A DNA stretch of 8,426 nucleotides from Actinomycetes bacterium (GCA_023401045.1 JAEXEM010000029.1:1-8426); one strand, 5' to 3'. Shown: positions 1 to 7,185, counted from the stretch's first letter. A program made the numbers and translations. Notes: generated from the letters alone by a model not told the origin.

Positions 1-3000
1 GTGCCGACCGGCCCGTCGCCCGTCGCGACCGCGCAGCCGGCGACCGCCCCGTACGCCGAGGTCGCCGCGCGCCGCGCGTCGAACGGCGAGGCCCCGGCGC
101 AGGACGACGTCCAGAAGCTGCGCGGGCCGGCCGCCCGCGTCGTGACGAACATGGAGGCCTCCCTCGAGGTCCCCACCGCCACGTCGGTGCGCGCGGTGCC
201 GGCCAAGCTCATGGTCGACAACCGCATCGTCATCAACAACCACCTCGCGCGCGGCCGCGGCGGCAAGGTCTCCTTCACCCACCTCATCGGATTCGCGCTC
301 GTCGAGGCGGTCGGCGAGATGCCGGCGATGAACGCGTCGTACACGCTCGTCGACGGCAAGCCCGGTGTCATGCAGCCCGGCCACGTCAACCTCGGCCTGG
401 CGATCGACCTGGCGAAGCCGGACGGCACCCGCCAGCTCCTCGTGCCCTCGATCAAGAAGGCCGAGACGCTCGACTTCGCGCAGTTCTGGACGGCGTACGA
501 GGACGTCGTGCGGCGCGCGCGGGGCAGCAAGCTCACGGTCGAGGACTTCCAGGGCACGACGATCTCCCTGACGAACCCCGGCACGATCGGCACCGTGCAC
601 TCGGTGCCGCGCCTCATGCAGGGCCAGGGCGCGATCATCGGCGTCGGCGCGATGGACTACCCGGCGGAGTTCGCGGGCACGTCCGACGAGCAGCTCAACC
701 GCATGGGCGTCTCGAAGGTCCTGACGATCACGTCGACCTACGACCACCGGATCATCCAGGGCGCGCAGTCCGGCGACTTCCTGCGGATCCTCTCGCGCAA
801 GCTCCTCGGTGAGGACGGCTTCTACGACCGCGTGTTCGCGGCGCTGCGCGTGCCGTACGAGCCGGTGCGCTGGGTGCGCGACGCGGGCCACGACCCGGAC
901 GTCGAGGCGATCAAGCCGGCGCGCGTCGCCGAGCTCATCCACGCCTACCGCTCGCGCGGCCACCTCATGGCGGACACCGACCCGCTCGCCTACCGCCAGC
1001 GCAAGCACCCCGACCTCGACGTCCAGAACCACGGCCTCACGCTGTGGGACCTCGACCGCACGTTCCCCACCGGCGGGTTCACCGGCCACACGAGGGCGAC
1101 GCTGCGCGACGTGCTCGGCCTGCTGCGCGACTCGTACTGCCGCACCGTCGGCGTCGAGTACATGCACCTGCAGGACCCGCGCCAGCGCCGCTGGCTGCAG
1201 GAGCGCCTGGAGTCCGGCTACGCCCGCACACCGCGCGAGGACCAGCTGCGCATCCTGCGCCGCCTCAACGCCGCCGAGGCGTTCGAGACCTTCCTGCAGA
1301 CGAAGTACGTCGGGCAGAAGCGGTTCTCCCTCGAGGGCGGCGAGTCGCTCATCCCGCTGCTCGACGCGATCCTCTCGAAGGCGGCCAACGGCGGCCTCGA
1401 CGAGGTCGGCATCGGCATGGCGCACCGTGGCCGGCTCAACGTGCTCGCGAACATCGCCGGCAAGTCGTACGGCCAGATCTTCAGCGAGTTCGAGGGCAAC
1501 CAGGACCCGAAGTCGGTCCAGGGCTCCGGCGACGTCAAGTACCACCTCGGCACCGAGGGCGTCTTCACGGCCGAGTCCGGCGCGACGACCGCGGTGTACC
1601 TCGCGGCGAACCCGTCGCACCTCGAGGCGGTCGACCCGGTGCTCGAGGGCATCGTGCGCGCCAAGCAGGACCGCATCGACCTCGGCGGCGACGGGTTCTC
1701 GGTGCTGCCGATCCTCATCCACGGCGACGCGGCCTTCGCCGGGCAGGGCGTCGTGTTCGAGACGCTCAACCTCGCGCAGCTGCGCGGGTACCGCACGGGC
1801 GGCACGATCCACGTCATCGTCAACAACCAGGTCGGGTTCACCACGGGTCCGTCGTCGTCGCGCTCCTCGCAGTACGCGACCGACGTCGCCAAGGGTCTGC
1901 AGGTGCCGATCTTCCACGTCAACGGGGACGACCCGGAGGCCGTGGTGCGCGTCGCGGAGCTCGCGTTCGAGTACCGCGAGCAGTTCGACCGTGACGTCAT
2001 CATCGACATGGTCTGCTACCGCCGCCGCGGCCACAACGAGGGCGACGACCCCTCGATGACGCAGCCGCTCATGTACAACCTCATCGAGGCGAAGCGCTCG
2101 GTGCGCAAGATCTACACCGAGACGCTCGTCGCCCGTGGCGACATCACGATCGACGAGGCCGAGCAGGCGCTGCGCGACTACCAGTCGCAGCTCGAGCGGG
2201 TCTTCACCGAGACCCGCGAGGACGGCTGGACCCCGCCCCCGGCGGACGTCGAGACCGTCGCGGGCCTCGAGCGTCCGGAGTCCCAGCTCGAGGACGCCGG
2301 CGTCATGGTCGGCTGGCAGACGGCCGTGCCGGAGTCGATCCTCCACCGGATCGGCCAGGCGCACGTCAGCCCGCCGGAGGGCTTCACGGTCCACCCGAAG
2401 CTCGCCCAGCTGCTCGCCAAGCGCGACCAGATGAGCCGCGAGGGCGGCATCGACTGGGGCTACGGCGAGATCCTCGCGTTCGGCTCCCTGCTCGTCGAGG
2501 GCACCCCGGTGCGCCTCGCCGGCCAGGACTCGCGCCGCGGCACGTTCGTCCAGCGGCACGCCGTCCTGCACGACCGGGAGACCGGCGCCGAGTGGACGCC
2601 GCTGCTCTACCTCTCCCGCGACCAGGCGAAGTTCTGGGTGTACGACTCCTCGCTGTCGGAGTACGCCGCGCTCGGCTTCGAGTACGGCTACTCGGTCGAG
2701 CGGCCCGACGCGCTCGTCCTGTGGGAGGCGCAGTTCGGCGACTTCGTCAACGGCGCGCAGACCGTCATCGACGAGTTCGTCTCGTCCGCGGAGCAGAAGT
2801 GGGGCCAGCGCTCGTCGGTCGTCCTCCTCCTGCCGCACGGGTACGAGGGCCAGGGGCCGGACCACTCGTCGGCGCGCATCGAGCGGTTCCTCCAGCTCTC
2901 CGCCGAGGACAACATGACGATCGCGCAGCCGTCGACGCCCGCGTCGCACTTCCACCTGCTGCGCCGCCAGGCGTACCAGCGCCCGCGCCGGCCGCTCGTC

Positions 3001-3471
3001 GTCTTCACGCCGAAGTCGATGCTGCGTCTGAAGTCGGCGACGTCGGACGTCACGGACTTCACGTCCGGCACGTTCCGCACGGTCATCGGCGACGAGCTGG
3101 CGGCGGCGAAGGCCGACCAGGTGACGCGCGTGCTCCTCTGCTCCGGCAAGGTCTACTGGGACCTGCTCGCGCAGCGGGTGTCCTCGGGCGACCAGCAGAC
3201 GGCGATCGTGCGCTTCGAGCAGCTCTACCCGCTCGAGCCCGACGCGATCCGCGAGGCGCTCGCACCGTTCGACGGCGCCGAGCTCGTCTGGGTGCAGGAC
3301 GAGCCGCAGAACCAGGGCCCGTGGACGTTCATGTCGATGCACCTGCCGCAGGTCGTCGAGCGGCCGCTGCGTGTCGTCTCCCGCCCGGAGTCGGCGTCGC
3401 CGGCGGCCGGCTCGGCGAAGAAGCACGCGGTCGAGCAGCGCACGCTCGTCGAGGAGGCGTTCCACCGCTGA
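1..3471 (+). CDS. kgd: Multifunctional 2-oxoglutarate decarboxylase/dehydrogenase with fused E2 succinyltransferase domain, 5' end outside window
   Basis: TCA-cycle enzyme of the actinobacterial Kgd/OdhA type, which fuses an E2-like acyltransferase core to a thiamine-diphosphate E1 and has no lipoyl domain of its own. In 1156 visible residues: a Pro/Ala linker to about 40; E2 catalytic fold about 45-285 with the DHR motif at 248-250 (His249); an E1 helical segment from about 295 ([12 protein letters not shown]); the E1 core with HRGRLN (475-480), the ThDP/Mg signature GDA (575-577) with NNQVGF (608-613), and [11 protein letters not shown] (674-684); the transketolase-like pyrimidine domain with QDSRRGTF (842-849); and a C-terminal domain with EPQNQGPW (1101-1108). 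Family members have about 1230-1270 residues, so roughly 70-100 N-terminal residues lie upstream and the GTG at base 1 is probably an internal Val. The usual E2 HxxxDG motif reads HRIIQG (Gln for Asp), which I believe is common in this fused family. In relatives the enzyme is controlled by the FHA protein GarA/OdhI, which is not encoded here. It is followed by a hairpin. Confidence 0.97.
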   Translation: MPTGPSPVATAQPATAPYAEVAARRASNGEAPAQDDVQKLRGPAARVVTNMEASLEVPTATSVRAVPAKLMVDNRIVINNHLARGRGGKVSFTHLIGFALVEAVGEMPAMNASYTLVDGKPGVMQPGHVNLGLAIDLAKPDGTRQLLVPSIKKAETLDFAQFWTAYEDVVRRARGSKLTVEDFQGTTISLTNPGTIGTVHSVPRLMQGQGAIIGVGAMDYPAEFAGTSDEQLNRMGVSKVLTITSTYDHRIIQGAQSGDFLRILSRKLLGEDGFYDRVFAALRVPYEPVRWVRDAGHDPDVEAIKPARVAELIHAYRSRGHLMADTDPLAYRQRKHPDLDVQNHGLTLWDLDRTFPTGGFTGHTRATLRDVLGLLRDSYCRTVGVEYMHLQDPRQRRWLQERLESGYARTPREDQLRILRRLNAAEAFETFLQTKYVGQKRFSLEGGESLIPLLDAILSKAANGGLDEVGIGMAHRGRLNVLANIAGKSYGQIFSEFEGNQDPKSVQGSGDVKYHLGTEGVFTAESGATTAVYLAANPSHLEAVDPVLEGIVRAKQDRIDLGGDGFSVLPILIHGDAAFAGQGVVFETLNLAQLRGYRTGGTIHVIVNNQVGFTTGPSSSRSSQYATDVAKGLQVPIFHVNGDDPEAVVRVAELAFEYREQFDRDVIIDMVCYRRRGHNEGDDPSMTQPLMYNLIEAKRSVRKIYTETLVARGDITIDEAEQALRDYQSQLERVFTETREDGWTPPPADVETVAGLERPESQLEDAGVMVGWQTAVPESILHRIGQAHVSPPEGFTVHPKLAQLLAKRDQMSREGGIDWGYGEILAFGSLLVEGTPVRLAGQDSRRGTFVQRHAVLHDRETGAEWTPLLYLSRDQAKFWVYDSSLSEYAALGFEYGYSVERPDALVLWEAQFGDFVNGAQTVIDEFVSSAEQKWGQRSSVVLLLPHGYEGQGPDHSSARIERFLQLSAEDNMTIAQPSTPASHFHLLRRQAYQRPRRPLVVFTPKSMLRLKSATSDVTDFTSGTFRTVIGDELAAAKADQVTRVLLCSGKVYWDLLAQRVSSGDQQTAIVRFEQLYPLEPDAIREALAPFDGAELVWVQDEPQNQGPWTFMSMHLPQVVERPLRVVSRPESASPAAGSAKKHAVEQRTLVEEAFHR

Positions 3472-3479
3472 CGCGCGGA

Positions 3480-3518
3480 CGGGAGGCGGGTCGGTCCGGT
3501 GGACCGGCCCGCCTCCTG
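3480..3518 (+). terminator. Strong hairpin terminator after kgd, probably bidirectional
   Basis: An 18-bp stem (3480-3497 with 3501-3518) encloses a 3-base loop. All pairs are Watson-Crick except two G-U wobbles. It starts 8 bases after the kgd stop and lies 35 bases from the end of the convergent regulator gene, so it could serve both. There is no T-run, which is usual for high-GC actinobacterial terminators. Confidence 0.8.
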
Positions 3519-3553
3519 CCGTCTCGGGACGCCTGCGCAGGGCGCCGGCGCGC

Positions 3554-4522
3554 TCAGGACGCCTGCTCGTCCTCCGCGCAGGTGAAGCGCCGGCGGTACG
3601 CCAGCGGGGTGGTGCCGAGCGTGCGTGCGAAGTGGTGGCGCAGCAGCGCCGCCGTGCCGAACCCGCAGCGACGCGCGATCTCGTCGACGGCGGCGTCGGT
3701 GCGCTCGAGCAGCTCCTGCGCCCGGGCGACCCGCTGTCGCGCGACCCACGCGGCCGGCGTCGCCCCGGTCTCGGCGCGGAACCGACGCGCGAACGTGCGC
3801 TCGGACATGAGCGCGCGGGCCGCGAGCACCGGGACGGTCAGCTCGTCGTCGAGGTGCTCGAGCATCCAGTCGAGCAGCGGGGCCAGGGTGTCGGCCTGCG
3901 GCGGCAGCGGCGTGACGACGTACTGCGCCTGCCCGCCGTCGCGCTGCGGCGGGACGACCATGCGCCGGGCGACCGCCGTCGCCGCCGCGGCCCCCAGCTC
4001 ACGGCGGACGAGGTGGAGGCAGGCGTCGATCCCGGCCGCCGTGCCGGCACCGGTGATGACGCGGTCGTCCTCGACGAAGAGGACGTCGGGGTCGACCTCG
4101 GCCCGGGGGAACCGACGGGCCAGCTCGGCGGCGTGCATCCAGTGCGTCGTGCAGCGTCGCCCGTCGAGCAGGCCGGCCTCCCCCAGCGCGAACGCGCCGC
4201 TGCAGATGCTCAGCAGCCAGGCACCGCGCGCGTGGGCGTCGCGCAGCGCGGAGAGCACCTCGGGAGGGACGGGCGCGGGCGACACCCCGTAGGCCGGCAC
4301 GACGACGAGGTCGACGTCGCGGGTCGCCTCGAGCCCGTGCTCGACGACCATGGAGAACCCGGCCTTCGTCGCCATCGGCACACCGGCGACGGGCCCGCAG
4401 ACGCGGAAGTCGAACGACGGGCCGCCGGTGTCGGAGCGGTCGATGCCGAAGACCTCGCACGCGGTCCCGAGCTCGAAGGGTGCGGCGTTCGGCAGGGCGA
4501 GGACGGCGACGGAGCGGAGCAC
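3554..4522 (-). CDS. GlxA/FtrA-type transcriptional regulator (DJ-1/PfpI-like domain plus AraC helix-turn-helix)
   Basis: Predicted cytoplasmic DNA-binding regulator of 322 residues. The N-terminal half (about 4-170) is a DJ-1/PfpI class I glutamine-amidotransferase-like fold. It starts with SVAVLAL and PFELGTACEVFG and has a nucleophile-elbow-like LLSICSGAFALGEAGLL around Cys107. In this family the domain is generally thought to sense a ligand rather than act as an enzyme. The C-terminal part (about 218-318) is an AraC-type double helix-turn-helix: first helix pair near 228-253 (LAARALMSERTFARRF), second near 278-313 (IARRCGFGTAALLRHHF, ending TPLAYRRRF). The start is uncertain. I chose the GTG at 4522 because homologues normally begin right at this beta strand. 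ATGs at 4561 and 4591 would add 13 or 23 residues; the latter would run through the operator-like palindrome, and none of the three has a clear Shine-Dalgarno site. It is divergent from a small membrane-protein gene. The effector and targets cannot be told from sequence. Confidence 0.9.
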   Translation of the reverse strand: MLRSVAVLALPNAAPFELGTACEVFGIDRSDTGGPSFDFRVCGPVAGVPMATKAGFSMVVEHGLEATRDVDLVVVPAYGVSPAPVPPEVLSALRDAHARGAWLLSICSGAFALGEAGLLDGRRCTTHWMHAAELARRFPRAEVDPDVLFVEDDRVITGAGTAAGIDACLHLVRRELGAAAATAVARRMVVPPQRDGGQAQYVVTPLPPQADTLAPLLDWMLEHLDDELTVPVLAARALMSERTFARRFRAETGATPAAWVARQRVARAQELLERTDAAVDEIARRCGFGTAALLRHHFARTLGTTPLAYRRRFTCAEDEQAS

Positions 4523-4568
4523 GTGCCCAGGCTCGCACGCACCTGGCGGGATATCAATCATCGTCGAC

Positions 4569-4616
4569 AGTTCTGCCACTCGTGGCAGCATCTACGTGGG
4601 CACAGGATTTCTGCCA
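4569..4616. promoter_or_regulatory. Operator-like cluster of three TGGCAG half-sites between the regulator and the small membrane protein gene
   Basis: The bases CTGCCAC-TC-GTGGCAG (4573-4588) form a 7-bp inverted repeat with a 2-base spacer. A third copy of the half-site lies at 4607-4616, 38 bases from the first and in the same orientation; the two 10-mers AGTTCTGCCA and ATTTCTGCCA agree at 9 of 10 positions. The last copy ends on the A of the downstream ATG. AraC-type proteins often bind such repeated half-sites next to their own gene, so autoregulation and control of the divergent gene is a reasonable inference. Confidence 0.45.
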
Positions 4617-4774
4617 TGGACATCTTCTGGTTCGTCGTCACGCTCCTCGCCCTCTCCGCCTGGCTCGGCTGGCTCGCCCACCTGCTCCGGCGCGACGGGC
4701 TCGGGGACCGGCCCGCCCCGCGGTCCCACCCGGACTGGACCGAGGCACCCGAGCTGCGCACGTTCGTGCGCTGA
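4616..4774 (+). CDS. Small single-pass membrane protein of unknown function (52 aa)
   Basis: I do not recognise a named family. The 52-residue product starts MDIFWFVVTLLALSAWLGWL. Residues about 4-22 are strongly hydrophobic and form one transmembrane helix or an uncleaved signal anchor. It is followed by the basic stop HLLRRDGLGDR (22-32), which suggests an outside N-terminus and a cytoplasmic tail. The tail is Pro/charged and ends in LRTFVR. The ATG has an AGGA (4604-4607) 8 bases upstream, which supports translation. The gene is divergent from the GlxA-type regulator, with half-site repeats running up to its start codon, so it may be a target of that regulator. Start, ribosome site, hydrophobic profile and a free intergenic position make it likely to be real despite its size. 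Confidence 0.65.
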   Translation: MDIFWFVVTLLALSAWLGWLAHLLRRDGLGDRPAPRSHPDWTEAPELRTFVR

Positions 4775-4834
4775 GACCGACACGTCGCGCGCGCGCCACG
4801 CGACCGGCCCTCGCGCCTGCGAGACTGTCGCCTG

Positions 4835-4851
4835 CACCGGACCGTCCGGTG
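4835..4851. repeat. 17-base palindrome upstream of the SGNH-fold gene
   Basis: The bases CACCGGAC-C-GTCCGGTG form a perfect inverted repeat with 8-base arms around a single C. It lies about 25 bases before the proposed start of the next gene and 60 bases after the previous stop. It could be an operator or a small 5'-UTR hairpin; the loop is too short for a typical terminator unless the innermost pairs open. Confidence 0.4.
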
Positions 4852-4863
4852 ACGGGCACGGGC

Positions 4864-4868
4864 AGGAG
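4864..4868 (+). promoter_or_regulatory. Shine-Dalgarno site that decides the start of the SGNH-fold gene
   Basis: AGGAG at 4864-4868 lies 8 bases before the GTG at 4877, the usual distance. The alternative ATG at 4871 is only 2 bases away, and the GTG at 4868 overlaps the site, so both are poor starts. Confidence 0.6.
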
Positions 4869-4876
4869 TGATGGGC

Positions 4877-5467
4877 GTGGGTGAGCTGCGGCTCGCAGTC
4901 GTCGGCGACGAGCTGGTGGCCGGCGCGGGCGACCCCAAGGGGCTCGGCTGGGTGGGTCGCGTCGCTGCGCGCACCCCCGCACCCGACGCGCTCACCGTGC
5001 TGACGCTCGCCGTGCCCGGCGAGACGAGCACCGCCCTCGGCTCGCGGTGGGACGCGGAGGTCTCCCGGCGCCTGTCCCCCGAGGCCGACAACCGCCTCGT
5101 CATCGCGATCGGCCGCGCCGACGTCGCCGCAGGGCTCTCGCTCGCGCGCAGCCGGCTCAACCTCGCCAACGTCCTCGACGTCGCCGAGCAGCGCCGCATC
5201 CCCGCCTTCGTCGTCGGTCCGCCACCCGGGGACGCCGCCGACGGCGACAAGCTCGCGGAGCTGTCCGTCGCGCTCGGCGACGTCGCGTCCCGCCGCCGCG
5301 TGCCCTACGTCGACATGTACTCGCCGCTCGCGGCGCACGACCAGTGGCTCGCGGACATGGCCGTCTCCCCGCACCACCTGCCCGGGCAGGCCGGGTACGG
5401 CCTCATGGCGTGGCTCGTCCTGCACACCGGCTGGCACACCTGGTTGGGCCTGCCGCAGGACGACTGA
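4877..5467 (+). CDS. SGNH/GDSL-hydrolase-fold protein with a degenerate active site
   Basis: A 196-residue protein with the overall pattern of short SGNH (GDSL-type esterase/lipase) hydrolases. It begins RLAVVGDELVAGAGDPKGLGW, matching block I (usually GDSLTxGxGD), followed by block II VPGETSTAL (Gly48), a block III-like IAIGRADVAAG (79-82), a central VVGPPPG (112-118), and a block V-like SPHHLPGQAGYGLMAW near the C-terminus. The nucleophile serine of GDS is Glu12 here, and the Asn of block III (GxND) is Ala81. His166/His167 are present near block V, but the normal DxxH spacing is not. There is no signal peptide, so the protein is probably cytoplasmic. By family rules it should not act as a normal serine esterase, unless the assignment of residues is shifted. 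The start is chosen on Shine-Dalgarno spacing. It is convergent with pilT. Confidence 0.85.
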   Translation: MGELRLAVVGDELVAGAGDPKGLGWVGRVAARTPAPDALTVLTLAVPGETSTALGSRWDAEVSRRLSPEADNRLVIAIGRADVAAGLSLARSRLNLANVLDVAEQRRIPAFVVGPPPGDAADGDKLAELSVALGDVASRRRVPYVDMYSPLAAHDQWLADMAVSPHHLPGQAGYGLMAWLVLHTGWHTWLGLPQDD

Positions 5468-5474
5468 GGACGGT

Positions 5475-5500
5475 CCGCCGACCGGTCGCCCGGCCGGCGG
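5475..5500. terminator. Hairpin between the convergent SGNH-fold gene and pilT
   Basis: Six pairs (5475-5480 with 5495-5500), one A-C mismatch, then four pairs (5482-5485 with 5490-5493) around a TCGC loop. It starts 7 bases after one stop codon and ends 12 bases from the other, so it could terminate both transcripts. No T-run is present. Confidence 0.6.
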
Positions 5501-5512
5501 TGGTCGCGCGGG

Positions 5513-6601
5513 TCAGGCGATGACGCCCTCGGCCCGCAGCTCGACCGTGAGGTCGTGCGGGTTCGACGCGACCGAGAGGGCCTCCTCGTACGTGACGACC
5601 TGGTCGCGGACGAGCGTGAGCAGGTGCTGGTCGAACGTCTGCATCTTGTAGAAGTCGCCCTCCTTGATGAGGTCACGCAGCGGCGGGTTCTCCATCGGCT
5701 CGACGATCGCCTCGGCCGTGCGGCCGGTGTTGACCATGACCTCGACGACGGCCCGCCGGCCGCTGCCGTCCGCCTTGCGCACGAGACGCTGCGAGACGAT
5801 GCCGCGCAGCACCTGCGACAGCGCGATCCGCACCTGCTTCTGCTCGTGCGGCGGGAAGAAGTCGACGATGCGGTTGATCGTCTCGGCGGCGTCGATGGTG
5901 TGCAGGGTCGAGAGGACGAGGTGCCCGGTCTCCGCCGCGGACAGCGCGGCGCGGACGGTCTCGATGTCCCGCATCTCGCCGACGAGGATGACGTCGGGGT
6001 CCTGGCGCATCGCCGCCCGCAGCGCCACCGCGAAGCCGCTCGTGTCCTGGCGCACCTCGCGCTGCGACACGATGGCCTTCTTGTCGGAGTGGAGGATCTC
6101 GATGGGGTCCTCGATCGTGATGATGTTGACCTCGCGGTACGAGTTGATGAGGTCGACCATCGAGGCCAGCGTCGTCGACTTGCCCGAGCCCGTCGGACCG
6201 GTGATGAGGACGAGGCCCCGCGGCTCGAGCGCGAGCTCGCCGACGACCTCGGGCACCCCGAGGTCGGGCAGCGCACGCGCACCGACCGCGACGCGACGGA
6301 AGACGAGGCCGAAGGTGCCGCGCGCCTGGTACGCGTTGACACGGAACCGCCCGACGCCGGACAGCGAGTAGGCGAAGTCCGCCTCCTTCGTCTCCCGGAA
6401 CGTCTCGACGAGGTCGTCGGGCAGGACCTCCTCGAGCATCTTCTCGGTGTCGACCGGGCGCAGCTCGGGCGCCTGGAGCTTGCGCAGCCGGCCGTCGACG
6501 CGGATCCGGGGCGCTGAGCCCACCTTGCAGTGCAGGTCGGACCCGCCGGTCCCGGCGAGGGCGTGCAGGAACGGGACGACGGACTGCGGCTGCGGGTTCA
6601 C
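5513..6601 (-). CDS. pilT: Type IV pilus twitching motility protein PilT (retraction ATPase)
   Basis: Hexameric cytoplasmic ATPase of the type II/IV secretion superfamily; PilT drives pilus retraction at the inner face of the membrane. The 362-residue product has usual PilT length and all family motifs in order: N-terminal GGSDLHCKVGSAPRIRVDG (19-37), Walker A GPTGSGKST (135-143), Asp box ITIEDPIE (161-168), Walker B DVILVGEMRD (203-212), His box STLHTIDAAETINR (231-244), a C-terminal PLRDLIKEG (307-315) corresponding to the AIRNLIRE motif, and MQTFDQHL (320-327). The GTG start at 6601 fits homologues beginning just before this N-terminal segment. Longer readings pass through non-conserved sequence and would run over bL37. 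There is no Shine-Dalgarno site, but a -10-like GATAAC is placed as expected for a leaderless mRNA. No pilB, pilC, pilin or pilM-O genes adjoin it here, so the partners must be elsewhere if the system works. Confidence 0.95.
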   Translation of the reverse strand: MNPQPQSVVPFLHALAGTGGSDLHCKVGSAPRIRVDGRLRKLQAPELRPVDTEKMLEEVLPDDLVETFRETKEADFAYSLSGVGRFRVNAYQARGTFGLVFRRVAVGARALPDLGVPEVVGELALEPRGLVLITGPTGSGKSTTLASMVDLINSYREVNIITIEDPIEILHSDKKAIVSQREVRQDTSGFAVALRAAMRQDPDVILVGEMRDIETVRAALSAAETGHLVLSTLHTIDAAETINRIVDFFPPHEQKQVRIALSQVLRGIVSQRLVRKADGSGRRAVVEVMVNTGRTAEAIVEPMENPPLRDLIKEGDFYKMQTFDQHLLTLVRDQVVTYEEALSVASNPHDLTVELRAEGVIA

Positions 6602-6607
6602 CCGAGG

Positions 6608-6613
6608 GTTATC
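6608..6613 (-). promoter_or_regulatory. pilT: -10-like element for a leaderless pilT transcript
   Basis: On the minus strand GATAAC matches TATAAT at 4 of 6 bases and sits exactly at -12 to -7 if transcription starts on the G of the pilT GTG. I see no convincing -35 box 16-18 bases further upstream. The missing Shine-Dalgarno site supports leaderless translation. Confidence 0.4.
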
Positions 6614-6665
6614 GGTGCACCCCGGGCCCCACTTGAGCCGGTGCACACCGCGCCACGTCGGTGTG
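6613..6665. repeat. Direct and inverted repeats in the pilT-bL37 intergenic region
   Basis: CGGTGCAC occurs at 6613-6620 and again at 6639-6646 (26-base period); each copy contains the palindrome GTGCAC. The second copy overlaps an inverted repeat, CACACCG (6644-6650) and CGGTGTG (6659-6665), with an 8-base loop. The whole intergenic region (6602-6732) must hold the bL37 promoter and the pilT promoter, so these may be binding sites for a shared regulator. No known site is recognised. Confidence 0.35.
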
Positions 6666-6732
6666 GGAACATGGAGCGACATCCCCGACGCGTGCGCTGT
6701 GCGCGCGCGCCGCGACCCGAGGAGAAGCAGCG

Positions 6733-6807
6733 ATGAGCAAGCGTGGCCGCAAGCGTCGCACCCGCAAGGGCAGCGCCGCGAACCACGGCAAGCGTCCCAA
6801 CGCCTGA
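6733..6807 (+). CDS. 50S ribosomal protein bL37 (24 aa)
   Basis: A 24-residue, extremely basic peptide, MSKRGRKRRTRKG followed by SAANHGKRPNA. The length, Arg/Lys-rich N-terminal half and conserved NHGKRPN ending match the small actinobacterial large-subunit protein bL37, first seen in cryo-EM structures of mycobacterial ribosomes, where it lies against 23S rRNA. Translation is supported by AGGAG at 6720-6724, 8 bases before the ATG. A strong hairpin follows the stop. It is too short for most gene finders and easily missed. It is convergent with the sigR-rsrA operon. In Streptomyces SigR is known to influence several ribosome-associated genes, but I see no SigR promoter for this gene. Confidence 0.9.
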   Translation: MSKRGRKRRTRKGSAANHGKRPNA

Positions 6808-6828
6808 GCGTTCGACGCCGTGACGTCA

Positions 6829-6859
6829 ACGGCCCCGGAGCGGTTCGCTCCGGGGCCGT
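6829..6859. terminator. Strong bidirectional hairpin terminator between bL37 and rsrA
   Basis: A perfect 14-bp stem (6829-6842 with 6846-6859) encloses a GTT loop. It lies 21 bases after the bL37 stop and 20 bases before the end of rsrA on the other strand, so it is placed to stop both convergent transcripts. Confidence 0.85.
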
Positions 6860-6879
6860 CGTCGTCCGTGCGACCTGCG

Positions 6880-7185
6880 TCAGGAGGCACCCGGCGACCG
6901 CAGCCGCAGCACGGTCAGCTGCTCGTGGATCCGCACCCGCAGCGCCTCGGGCGCCTGCTCGCGGCAGCCGCGCCGCACGACCTGCTTGATGACGAGCTCG
7001 AGCTGCTCCTCCTCGAGGCAGCTCGCGCACTCGTGCAGGTGCGCCTCGACGCGGTCGTGGTCGAGCTCACCGAGCTCGGAGTCGACGTACTCCCACAGGC
7101 GCTGGACGGCCTCGTCGCACCCGCAGGGCGTGCCGTCCGCGGGCCGCCGCGCGGCCTCGACGTCGTCGGTCCGCTCGTCGCTCAT
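6880..7185 (-). CDS. rsrA: Anti-sigma factor RsrA, thiol-redox zinc-binding (ZAS family)
   Basis: A 101-residue anti-sigma factor that holds SigR inactive in reducing conditions and releases it when thiol oxidation forms a disulfide and expels zinc. The ZAS motif HxxxCxxC is present as His49, Cys53, Cys56 (HLHECASC). Cys23 (in CGCDEAV) aligns with Cys11 of the Streptomyces coelicolor protein, which forms the key disulfide with Cys44 (here Cys56). Cys74 corresponds to the C-terminal cysteine pair (61/62). Upstream of Cys23 I see no equivalents of S. coelicolor Cys3 and His7, but an extra Cys21. After the ZAS core, [16 protein letters not shown] is the conserved helix contacting the sigma factor. 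The ATG overlaps the sigR stop as ATGA, and AGGA lies 9 bases upstream inside sigR, so the two are translationally coupled in about equal amounts. Confidence 0.93.
   Translation of the reverse strand: MSDERTDDVEAARRPADGTPCGCDEAVQRLWEYVDSELGELDHDRVEAHLHECASCLEEEQLELVIKQVVRRGCREQAPEALRVRIHEQLTVLRLRSPGAS

Noticed and set aside
1218..2009. Minus-strand frame of 263 codons opposite kgd
   Set aside because: Antisense shadow with no recognisable domain; the sense frame carries the E1 catalytic motifs.
809..2059. Long plus-strand frame inside kgd (416 codons), with similar ones at 1044-1994 and 365-571
   Set aside because: Low-complexity Arg/Ser/Thr/Ala translation typical of a shifted frame in high-GC DNA, fully inside the strongly conserved kgd.
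3527..3566. Direct repeat GGACGCCTGC at 3527-3536 and 3557-3566
   Set aside because: Ten bases in GC-rich DNA at a gene end, with no other structure; likely chance or a minor duplication.
2592..4292. Plus-strand frame of 566 codons running from kgd across the terminator into the regulator gene
   Set aside because: It crosses a stop, a strong hairpin and a convergent gene, and its translation is compositionally random.
4592..5437. Minus-strand frame of 281 codons opposite the small membrane protein and SGNH-fold genes
   Set aside because: Antisense shadow; the plus strand has ribosome sites and recognisable protein signatures.
5555..6517. Plus-strand frame of 320 codons opposite pilT
   Set aside because: Repetitive Arg/Asp/Leu/Val translation that mirrors pilT codons; no domain.
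6665..6694. GGGAAC upstream of bL37 as a possible SigR -35 box
   Set aside because: No GTT is found 16-19 bases downstream; only GTG appears, at 21 bases.
6602..7030. N-terminal extension of pilT by up to 143 codons
   Set aside because: It would run over bL37, its terminator and part of rsrA, and PilT proteins start at the segment next to the GTG at 6601.
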